45,762 nt of DNA from Minisyncoccota bacterium (GTDB taxonomy: Bacteria; Patescibacteriota; Minisyncoccia; Phycocordibacterales; UBA9973), in contig JAGORC010000003.1 in assembly GCA_018063015.1 (NCBI GenBank), positions 1 to 45,762 on the forward strand. Reading direction: 5' to 3'. The notes under the pieces are model-generated. The model saw only the letters and a list, made by a program, of their open reading frames with translations, searched no databases and was not told where the DNA came from. The position numbers were made by a program, and so were the translations under genes. Positions 38,539 to 45,762 of the stretch are shown here, piece by piece (within the stretch, counting starts at the first letter, position 1; each line of letters opens with the position of its first letter).

Positions 38539-39015
38539 CTACTTGTTGGTTATATCTTCAATCTTCTGAAGTCGTCTTATGTGTCTCTCTCCCTGAGAAA
38601 ATTCAGTTTCTAGCCATTGGTCAACGGCTCTTATGACTTGATCATCTGTTAGATATCTTGCTCCAAGGGATAAAATATTTGCATCATTATGTTCTCTAGA
38701 CCTAAGTATTATGTTTGCCTCATCATCTACCACGCACTTAGCTTCTCCGTAATACACTACGGCCCTTACATGAGGAAACTTATTTGCACAAATAGCCTCT
38801 CCTTGACCAGTAGCTCCTAGAATTACTCCTCTAGAATTCTTAGGGTCTTTAGATACCTCTTCTGCAACAGGAACAATGAAGTCTGGATAATCATCTGCTT
38901 CGTCAAACTTAAACGCCCCCTTATCAACTACTTCGTGCCCTTTGTTTTTCAAATGTGGCACTAGAACCTCCTTAAGCCCAAACCCTGCATGATCTGTTCC
39001 AATAAATATTTTCAT
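38539..39015 (-). CDS. rpiB: Ribose-5-phosphate isomerase B
   Basis: A 158-residue enzyme that interconverts ribose-5- and ribulose-5-phosphate. IGTDHAGFGLKE at the start and REHNDANILSLGARYL near the end are signatures. The active-site loop reads GATGQGEAICANKF; the Cys of E. coli RpiB (CGTGIG) is missing and a Glu follows instead, as in the mycobacterial type (GNGEQ), where Glu is the catalytic base. It starts 1 nt after the gap stop and ends 1 nt before the next gene, deep within a tightly packed operon. Confidence 0.93.
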   Translation of the reverse strand: MKIFIGTDHAGFGLKEVLVPHLKNKGHEVVDKGAFKFDEADDYPDFIVPVAEEVSKDPKNSRGVILGATGQGEAICANKFPHVRAVVYYGEAKCVVDDEANIILRSREHNDANILSLGARYLTDDQVIRAVDQWLETEFSQGERHIRRLQKIEDITNK

Positions 39016-39016
39016 A

Positions 39017-40042
39017 TTATTTTATTGTATTACCTGTCTTAATTACATGCTCTACTAATGTATATGTATATCCCATTTCATTGTCATACCAGCCCATCAC
39101 CTTTACTAGATTTCCACCCACTACGCGAGTCATAGCGAGGTCTGCGATTGAAGCGTGCGGGTTGCCCAATATATCAGAAGATACTAACGGCTCATCTGTA
39201 ACACTGAATATTTTATTCCATCGGTCTTCCTTAGAAGCCTTCTTTAATATTTCATTTACTTCTTCGGCAGTAGTTGCTTTCTTAGAGATGAAAGTTATAT
39301 CTACAATAGAACCAGCTGGCACTGGCACCCTGATAGAGATTCCATCAAAGAGTCCTGTAAGAGATGGGTACGCCTTGGTTACAGCTATCGCCGCACCAGT
39401 TGAAGATGGCACTATGTTTTGTGCTGCTGCACGACCTTCTCTTAGATCTTTCTTGCTTGGACCATCCACAAGGGCCTGAGATGCGGTGTATCCATGTACT
39501 GTATTTAAAATTGCTTTCTCAATTCCTAGAGCATCATCCATTATTCCTATGAGAGGTGAGGCTGCGTTTGTAGTGCAGGATGCATTTGAGGTTATGTCAC
39601 ATGTTCCGAATTTATCTTCATTTACAGACATTAGTATTGTCTCTCCAGGGAAACTTCCATCCCCTTTAGCCGGAGCAGAAATCACAACCTTCTTTGCTCC
39701 TTGGTCAAGATGAAACTTTGCTTTTTCAAACGAAGTAAATAGTCCAGTAGATTCTATAACAACATCAACCTCGATGTCTTTCCATGGGAGTTTAGTTGTA
39801 TCTTTTTCTGAAATAAATTTCACAGTTTTACCATCTATAACTAAATCCGTTCCAGAAATTTTGACATCATGGCCCCAAGTTCTGTAAACAGTGTCGTATT
39901 TTAGAAGATAAGCCAAGCTCTCTATTGAGCCAAGGTCATTAACCGCAACAATCTCAATTTCTGGTCTCTCCCAAGCAATCTTAAGAAAGGCCCTACCTAT
40001 CCGACCAAAACCATTAATAGCTACCTTAATTTTTTTATTCAT
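39017..40042 (-). CDS. gap: Glyceraldehyde-3-phosphate dehydrogenase
   Basis: A 341-residue glycolytic enzyme that makes 1,3-bisphosphoglycerate with NAD(P). NAD motif INGFGRIGRAFLK (about residues 9-21), catalytic SNASCTTNAASPL (Cys near 156), the phosphate-binding SSTGAAIAV and the final WYDNEMGYTYTLVEHV are intact. It is the first gene of a six-gene carbon operon (gap, rpiB, IMPase, rpe, tktN, tktC) with gaps of 10 nt or less. TATAAT 8 nt before the ATG marks the likely operon promoter. Confidence 0.97.
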   Translation of the reverse strand: MNKKIKVAINGFGRIGRAFLKIAWERPEIEIVAVNDLGSIESLAYLLKYDTVYRTWGHDVKISGTDLVIDGKTVKFISEKDTTKLPWKDIEVDVVIESTGLFTSFEKAKFHLDQGAKKVVISAPAKGDGSFPGETILMSVNEDKFGTCDITSNASCTTNAASPLIGIMDDALGIEKAILNTVHGYTASQALVDGPSKKDLREGRAAAQNIVPSSTGAAIAVTKAYPSLTGLFDGISIRVPVPAGSIVDITFISKKATTAEEVNEILKKASKEDRWNKIFSVTDEPLVSSDILGNPHASIADLAMTRVVGGNLVKVMGWYDNEMGYTYTLVEHVIKTGNTIK

Positions 40043-40050
40043 ATTGATTT

Positions 40051-40056
40051 ATTATA
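40051..40056 (-). promoter_or_regulatory. -10 box of the gap/pentose phosphate operon
   Basis: TATAAT on the minus strand, 8 nt before the ATG at 40042. No other promoter is apparent until the end of the operon. Confidence 0.6.
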
Positions 40057-40066
40057 ACACGAAAAT

Positions 40067-41224
40067 TTAACGTATAACTCTACTTAAAAACCTAATTAAT
40101 GTAATTATTATAATTAAAATTCCTAATATACTACCTAAAAAGCTAACGAGATCGACGTTAAAATCCCTGCTTTGTGGATTAATCACAACTTTTATTATTT
40201 CTTTGATAATAGTATTGTCGCTTGGTACCTTTAGTTTATCTGGTATAAAAGAGTACGAAACTAAATCAATATTGCCTTCATTGAGCTTAATGTTTTCTAT
40301 TGGTTTTTCAGATATACTAAAAATGCATAATCCTCCATCTAATAAAAATCCATTAGGTATAACCTCCTGAAATCCTTCAAGATTTATACATAAATCATCT
40401 GGAGACATGACACACTCACCATTATTAGAAATAATGAAACCTTTTGGAATAACACTTTGTTCTCCTAGGATATTAGAACAGAAATCGACTGGATCTGAAA
40501 TTAACAATTCACATTGGTTGATGTCGCGTATTTTAAATCCAGTAGGAATCTCTGTTTGGTATCCTGAAATATTAGTGCACACATCTACTACAAGAACACA
40601 ATCAGTATCGTATATTGTATAGCCTATTGGAATATCGTTCTGAAAACCATCAATATTAGTGCAAACATCATATGATATTTCACCAAGAACTCCACCTGAA
40701 GAAATTATTTCTCTTTCAGAAGCATCATTATTTCTCCAAGAGGTTTTGATGCAGGAATTCACATCATCACAATTAAACTTAATCCATCCTCCATAAGCAC
40801 CTCCTGCCCATGCCCATCCAGAAAATTCTCCAGTAGATGGGTTGATTATCACTTGTTGCCCGGTAGGGGCAAAGTTAATCCACCCAGCAACCTGACTCCA
40901 GGCTTTCCCTGCTAGTGTTCCACTGGACGGATCTGAAAAATAGACACCATCAGGACCTGTAGGATTTAAAGTAATCCATCCTAGTTCATTTCCCCATATT
41001 TTACCTGAAAGTCCCGTATCATCGTCTATTATTACATCAGCCTGACCAGTTGGTTTCCAGTTTATTACCCCAGGAGTCGGTGTTATGCATGTAAAATCAT
41101 GACATACTTTGTTTGTATCAAAAGATTCTATGATTGTACCCGTACTTGCTTCAGTGAAATAAAAAAAAGTAAGTTGAACAAAAAATATCAAAATTATAAT
41201 TTTTATAAATTTTTTTTTATTCAT
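40067..41224 (-). CDS. Secreted, membrane-anchored Cys-repeat protein
   Basis: A 385-residue protein from ATG 41222-41224; a longer frame exists, but only this start puts the signal peptide (NKKKFIKIIILIFFVQLTFF) at the end, and it overlaps the upstream stop by 8 nt. Residues 35-150 hold Trp/Gly repeats (GNELGWITLNPTG, AWSQVAGWINFAPTG, GGAYGGWIKFNC). About 170-300 hold four ~37-residue units of the type C-x-N-I-x-G-x-Q-x-x-IP-x-GF...C, two Cys each and likely disulfide-bonded. The C-terminus is a transmembrane anchor (VSFLGSILGILIIIITLIRF) with a basic end. The adhesion-like role is inferred from layout and coupling to the giant S74 protein. Confidence 0.8.
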   Translation of the reverse strand: MNKKKFIKIIILIFFVQLTFFYFTEASTGTIIESFDTNKVCHDFTCITPTPGVINWKPTGQADVIIDDDTGLSGKIWGNELGWITLNPTGPDGVYFSDPSSGTLAGKAWSQVAGWINFAPTGQQVIINPSTGEFSGWAWAGGAYGGWIKFNCDDVNSCIKTSWRNNDASEREIISSGGVLGEISYDVCTNIDGFQNDIPIGYTIYDTDCVLVVDVCTNISGYQTEIPTGFKIRDINQCELLISDPVDFCSNILGEQSVIPKGFIISNNGECVMSPDDLCINLEGFQEVIPNGFLLDGGLCIFSISEKPIENIKLNEGNIDLVSYSFIPDKLKVPSDNTIIKEIIKVVINPQSRDFNVDLVSFLGSILGILIIIITLIRFLSRVIR

Positions 41225-44200
41225 TTGTTGTCTGGTCTGAGGAAGATTCATCTGATTGTGATTGTTGCTGTTCATTTTCAGAAATATTTGATTCTGTATT
41301 GTCTTCTTCTGTCACTTCCGGTGTGGGCTCATCTTGTGGTTCAGTATTATTTTGTTGATCATTAATGTCTGGTGTTTCTTCTTGGCTTTCATTAACTACA
41401 TCAATTTGTGAATTATCTGATTCTGGTATTTCTTCGCTTTCTGAATTAGAAGAGTCATCATTGTCGCTTGAATCACTTCCTACACTATTACTTAATAAAC
41501 TTTTCAATTCAGTTAGCTGAGTCCTATTTAAGCATTCTGAAGTCCCGTCTGGATCTGTTAAGCATATTTCTCCAGTAAATATACGTGTTATCTTATTGCC
41601 TGCATTAGCAAACCAAGACCTAACCTTACCCCAGAAACTTGTATCACTTTCGTCTTCGAAATTTTCTATATCTTTAATTTTTAAATCAAGTTCTTGAATT
41701 GCTTTAATGATTTGCCATTGATTTGGCAACTCTACAGAATACATACCGTCCACACCAACAGTAACTAAATTGGGATGTAGTTGCATTACCTCTTGTGCAA
41801 TCACTCCAGTCATTAGATCTCCAGATGCTATGACATTGTATTCTCGAACTCTAAAAGAATTGAAGTACTCAAGAACTGATGGTGCATCTACGATGTTTTC
41901 CTTTAATCGTTCATCAGAGGAGCACGATACTGTTACCGAACCTGACTCTGGATCATAAAGACATTCTCCATCTGAATCTGTAAGAGAAAAGATATTTCCA
42001 TCAACCCCAGTATTCGCAACATCTAAAAGATAGTCTGGTGTATTATCTCCTATTCCTAATTTACCTGTAGTATCAATTACGAGACGTATTGCAGTCTGGT
42101 CATAATCATAAATATAAAATTTATCAGCAACACTTTGGGCTGTTTCTGTACTGTTTCCTACTCCAATACTCCATGTATTGCCTGTACCCATAAGTCCTAA
42201 CTGAGTATATCCGTCTGTGTTGGTATTAGAAATTTCTATTATCGGACTAAATGCGGTACCTTCGTCTGTAATAATATCAAGTGGTGCATCAGGCGTAGTA
42301 GTACCTATACCAACAGAGCCAGATTCAAACACTGCTCCATAATCCCATCCAGTTCCAATTGCTAAAGCTATCTCCGTACTTGCAGTACTGGTAAGATTGT
42401 CAACAAAAACCCCTCTAACTGTTCCTGCGTCTGCATCTGATAATCCTTCAATACGAAGTCCATTAAATACTGACGTTCCAGCCCCTGCAGTTACGTTTAC
42501 TGATCCGAAATCTATATCAGCTCCATTCCATGTGAACGTACCTGACCCAGGTTCTGTTACAGTTAAATTTGGCTCAATTCCAAGTTCTATTGCAGTCGCT
42601 GCGGCAGTACCAGTAAAATTTCCAGTTCTAATAACATCAACAGCACCGATATTAGATGTATATAATGTAGGGCCGATTTCAACACGTCCTTGATTATTCG
42701 TAGTAAATGCAATAGTAAGATTCTGACCTGCGGTTGGAGCAAGAGTTATTCGTCCTGTGTCAGATACGGTAAATACATCTGTGGTTCCATCTTCAATTAT
42801 AAAATCTCCCGTTGAGGTTAGGCTAAACGTTGAATTTGTTGATGTATTAGCATCAAAATCAAAAATCCCTGTTGATGTTAAACCTGTAGCTGCCGCTATT
42901 GCACCAGAAGAGTTAATTTGGAATACATCTCCTGACCCAACTGTAAATAGTGACAAGGGTGTGCTATCTCCTACACCGACGTTACTCTCTATATATGCAC
43001 CGTAGTTGTTTGTCGCACCAGTAACTGTTGGTATATAAATACCGTATTGATTTGTAATAGTACCACTTGTCATCGTAGGACTATAGTGGTAGTAACCGTA
43101 CAAATCCGTAATAGTTCCTCCTGTTATCTCAGAAACCGCATTTACAAAACCGTATACTTTAGAAAAATTGTTTGTTCCACTTTTTTTCCACACATTCTGA
43201 AATGCAGCATAGTGATCTTGATCAGTGGCACTATTTCCAAACTCTACGAAGGACCCAAAGGAGTTAAACGCTGCTGCCCCTGTTTGAAATATTGTTTGGT
43301 CAGTATATCCGTGAGCATTATTTCCTGTCACTGCATAAGGGTATGTACGCTGAATCGTAAATGCTCCTTGATAGTTTGATGGTATAGATAAGGTTGATGC
43401 AGTGACCAACCCTTTCAATTCGTTGTATAAAGTACCCGAACCTGAATAAAATCTAGCAAGCATTGAACCTCCGGATATCTGATCATAGAAATTTACAGAT
43501 TTATAGGTAGCACCACCATATATACTAGCTCCGGAACCAGAACCAAAAGCAGGGTTGTTTGTAAGTGTAGCAGATGGGCCTATATATATAAGTGGATCAC
43601 TACCTGTTATTACCATAGTTGGATATAAATTATCATTAAAAACTAGCTTAGATGAACTAGTCATAAGGTTGCTACCATCTCCAAACGCTATCCTCGTAGC
43701 AGTAAGTGATGGAGTTCCACCTCCACATGATTGCCAAGCAAGAAGAGCTCCGCCTCCTGTTTCTGATGTTAGACAATATTCATCTGTTGCGGTACCTTGC
43801 GTGGTAAGATCACCTAGTTCTATACCTGCATCAAGAATATTGAACTCAGATGCAGATACAGTAGTACCATTAAGAACGAAGGATGAAGAAGAATTACCTG
43901 TAAGAGTAATAGTGTCGAGAGCAGAGCCGATAGCTATTGTATCTAGTGTGGTGTTGTCTGTTGCAATATTTATTGTATTACCTGCAGTACCGGTACCTAT
44001 TGAAATTGTCTTTGCGTTATTTCCTGTACCAATATTTACGGCACCCGTAGTACCAGAATCTAATGTAATTGTACCAATAGTACCAGAGGTTATAGCTAAA
44101 TTCTCTGCTGCGACCGTTGTAATATCTCCTGAAGAATTAATTTGGAACAAATCACCTACTCCTACAGTAAATAATGCATCGGGTGTAATATCACCGATAC

Positions 44201-45762
44201 CCACATTTCCACTTTCAAAAATAGCACCATAATCCCAGCCAGTACCGACACGAATAGCTGTCTCAATGCCTTCTGCATCAGCTGAAGCTAAGCCCTCGAT
44301 ATCTAAACCTATAACTAAGTCAGTTGAGGCATTATGGTTAGTTGAAGCCACATCAATAACTAGAGCTCTTTGATCAACGTTATTTCCAGTAGTGGCATTA
44401 AATACAATCTCTAACCCTTCTTCTGCAAGAGTACCTGTAGCTGTTTTGCTAATAAGTGCATCATCTGTACCATCTAGAGTTATGTTCCAATCACCGCCCG
44501 AAAGATCGAAGTCACCATTTGAAAGTAAAATATCACCTGAAGTAAGGGTCAGAGCATCTGTACCATCATTAGAGCCTTCAATAACTAAAGCACTGGAGAA
44601 CCAAGCATCGCCTGAGACTTGAAATATACCCAAATCATTATTTGCTTGTGTTCCAATAATAACTTCCCCACCATAAGGATTTAAAAGTATCGGAGTGTAC
44701 TCTACTCCTTGGTTTACAGATGAAAGTGACCATCCTACTGATGCTCCTTCTTGAGCAAATATAAGCTGTGTTGGATAAGTTGGAGAACCTGTTTCAGTAG
44801 AAGAGAGCGAAAATACTTGATTTGCAAAAGTGTTTTTTGTTGCAAATGAAGAAATATTGATACGTGCTGGAGCGTAGTTCTCAGGTAATGGTCCAATATA
44901 TAACCTATCGTTTATATGTAACTTACCATTTACATCTAAAGCAAAACTAGTATCTGGTGTCGTTGTCCCTATGCCAACAGTTCCACTTTCAAAAATAGCC
45001 GCATAATTATTTGTTCCTCCTGATGCTGTTGCATAGAGACCGACATTGGTGGAAGTACCTGTCTTTGTGTTTGAAAGATATGCACCGTATGTAGTCTGTG
45101 CTCCTGTAGCATTTGCTCCTGAGAGAGAGATGTTTAATCCTTTTTGTCCTGTGAGAGCACCTGTACCTGTAGTGACAAGACTAAGGAGTGTACCTGAAGT
45201 GAGAGTAGAAGAAGAGATAGTTTGGAATGTTTCGGTATCAGAAGATACTGTCCAAGTATTTAGTTCTGCATCATCGAAAGTGAGTGTCTGTGTTCCTGTT
45301 GGACTAGTAATCGCATTCCATGCTACAGCTGAAGCTACACAAGTACTACCAGAAACACAAACTGTTCCCGAAGCATCAGGGAAAGTATAAGTTCGATCTC
45401 CTGATAAATCTCCTACATCAAATATCCCAAAAAATGTAGCACCAGCGCTTTCTAAAATCTTAAGTTCAGACGATGCATTATTCAGAGAGACATCAAATGC
45501 TCCTGTTTGGTTCCAGTTTCCTGTGAGAGCAGAGAGAGCAATAGTTGGAGTTGAACCTTCTCCTGTTGCAGTAGCTGAGATACCGTTTCCTGAAGTAATT
45601 GTTGAGACATAGTCTCCTGTTGTGTCGGTACCTAGAGCAACTGAATCTGCATCGATTGTCCAAGTAGCACCAGAACCTGATACTGTGATGTCTCCTTTGT
45701 CTCCATCAGTAACTCCTGTATCAGAATCAGATGAACATGCCCACACATCTGTAGTCTCATTC
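41217..45762 (-). CDS. Giant surface/fibre protein with S74 chaperone domain, N-terminus cut
   Basis: The frame is open to the right edge, so the start lies outside; about 1514 residues are visible. Most is low-complexity, Thr/Ser/Gly-rich beta sequence with repeated blocks: GTGWDYGAIFESGNVGIG and GTGWDYGAVFESGSVGIG, and two copies of FTVG-x-GD-x-FQINSSG. About 1277 residues from the visible start comes SDERLKENI, the start of a Peptidase_S74 intramolecular chaperone, with TGVIAQEV typical of it; such domains trimerise the fibre and cut themselves off at the Ser. A coiled coil and a Ser/Asp/Glu/Gln-rich acidic tail follow. The stop overlaps the next gene (ATGAATAA). Confidence 0.88.
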   Translation of the reverse strand, partial: NETTDVWACSSDSDTGVTDGDKGDITVSGSGATWTIDADSVALGTDTTGDYVSTITSGNGISATATGEGSTPTIALSALTGNWNQTGAFDVSLNNASSELKILESAGATFFGIFDVGDLSGDRTYTFPDASGTVCVSGSTCVASAVAWNAITSPTGTQTLTFDDAELNTWTVSSDTETFQTISSSTLTSGTLLSLVTTGTGALTGQKGLNISLSGANATGAQTTYGAYLSNTKTGTSTNVGLYATASGGTNNYAAIFESGTVGIGTTTPDTSFALDVNGKLHINDRLYIGPLPENYAPARINISSFATKNTFANQVFSLSSTETGSPTYPTQLIFAQEGASVGWSLSSVNQGVEYTPILLNPYGGEVIIGTQANNDLGIFQVSGDAWFSSALVIEGSNDGTDALTLTSGDILLSNGDFDLSGGDWNITLDGTDDALISKTATGTLAEEGLEIVFNATTGNNVDQRALVIDVASTNHNASTDLVIGLDIEGLASADAEGIETAIRVGTGWDYGAIFESGNVGIGDITPDALFTVGVGDLFQINSSGDITTVAAENLAITSGTIGTITLDSGTTGAVNIGTGNNAKTISIGTGTAGNTINIATDNTTLDTIAIGSALDTITLTGNSSSSFVLNGTTVSASEFNILDAGIELGDLTTQGTATDEYCLTSETGGGALLAWQSCGGGTPSLTATRIAFGDGSNLMTSSSKLVFNDNLYPTMVITGSDPLIYIGPSATLTNNPAFGSGSGASIYGGATYKSVNFYDQISGGSMLARFYSGSGTLYNELKGLVTASTLSIPSNYQGAFTIQRTYPYAVTGNNAHGYTDQTIFQTGAAAFNSFGSFVEFGNSATDQDHYAAFQNVWKKSGTNNFSKVYGFVNAVSEITGGTITDLYGYYHYSPTMTSGTITNQYGIYIPTVTGATNNYGAYIESNVGVGDSTPLSLFTVGSGDVFQINSSGAIAAATGLTSTGIFDFDANTSTNSTFSLTSTGDFIIEDGTTDVFTVSDTGRITLAPTAGQNLTIAFTTNNQGRVEIGPTLYTSNIGAVDVIRTGNFTGTAAATAIELGIEPNLTVTEPGSGTFTWNGADIDFGSVNVTAGAGTSVFNGLRIEGLSDADAGTVRGVFVDNLTSTASTEIALAIGTGWDYGAVFESGSVGIGTTTPDAPLDIITDEGTAFSPIIEISNTNTDGYTQLGLMGTGNTWSIGVGNSTETAQSVADKFYIYDYDQTAIRLVIDTTGKLGIGDNTPDYLLDVANTGVDGNIFSLTDSDGECLYDPESGSVTVSCSSDERLKENIVDAPSVLEYFNSFRVREYNVIASGDLMTGVIAQEVMQLHPNLVTVGVDGMYSVELPNQWQIIKAIQELDLKIKDIENFEDESDTSFWGKVRSWFANAGNKITRIFTGEICLTDPDGTSECLNRTQLTELKSLLSNSVGSDSSDNDDSSNSESEEIPESDNSQIDVVNESQEETPDINDQQNNTEPQDEPTPEVTEEDNTESNISENEQQQSQSDESSSDQTTNE

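Noticed and set aside
41225-41275. Upstream start for the Cys-repeat secreted protein
   Set aside because: It would put 17 polar residues ahead of the signal peptide and overlap the giant gene by 59 nt; the ATG at 41224 gives a clean signal and an 8-nt coupling overlap.
41217-45762. Prophage, because of the tail-fibre-like S74 protein
   Set aside because: No capsid, portal, terminase, integrase or lysis genes are visible in the window, and similar S74 proteins occur as cellular surface proteins in CPR genomes.

Overview
This AT-rich, gene-dense window looks like a chromosomal piece of a Patescibacteria/CPR bacterium, probably of the Parcubacteria group. The case rests on the gene set: split transketolase, short ValRS, DUF5667 and DUF5671 proteins, an S74-type surface protein, a PD40-repeat protein ending in a peptidoglycan-binding-like domain, single-domain GIY-YIG proteins and a DivIC/FtsB-like protein. 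It is inferred from family resemblance; no 16S rRNA gene is present. Stops are almost all TAA or TAG, with one TGA stop (inositol-phosphatase-family gene, in an ATGA overlap), so the code is standard and not the TGA=Gly code of Gracilibacteria/Absconditabacteria.

Layout. 1-4.8 kb: an incomplete unknown gene, a PfkB kinase, a lipoprotein, unknown minus-strand genes with strong terminators, and tRNA-Glu next to a GIY-YIG gene flanked by a copy of the tRNA 5' part. 4.8-12.1 kb (plus): UDG, a GlmU-type nucleotidyltransferase, glutamate dehydrogenase, tRNA-Val, tsaD, valS, a PrsW-like protease and Hsp20. 12.1-13.5 kb: tRNA-Phe, tRNA-Arg and tRNA-Gly among small membrane, redox and division genes. 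13.5-25 kb (minus): an envelope and translation block with a DUF5671 protein, leuS, O-antigen-ligase/TPR, murJ, ABC exporter and lepA. 25-32.3 kb: a DUF1003-like coiled-coil protein, methyltransferase, EEP hydrolase, ychF and a 1402-residue repeat protein. 32.4-35.2 kb (plus): sigma factor, DUF5667 membrane protein, PfkB kinase and a coiled-coil protein. 35.2-40 kb (minus): a compact operon gap-rpiB-IMPase-rpe-tktN-tktC. 40-45.8 kb (minus): a giant S74-chaperone surface protein, cut by the window edge, overlapping a secreted repeat protein.

The carbon genes link glyceraldehyde-3-phosphate to pentose phosphates, as expected in fermentative CPR that build nucleotide sugars from scavenged compounds. 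Much of the remaining coding capacity is devoted to the cell surface.

The most unusual signals are: (i) short palindromic elements lying in frame inside tsaD and twice inside leuS, the leuS pair keeping complementary outer arms although their sequences differ; (ii) a GIY-YIG gene between an intact tRNA-Glu and a 28-nt copy of its 5' part, the copy itself interrupted by a 20-bp palindrome; (iii) a Nudix-like domain inserted in the LeuRS editing region; (iv) a recurring arrangement of a TATAAT-like box 6-8 nt before the ATG, suggesting widespread leaderless mRNAs.
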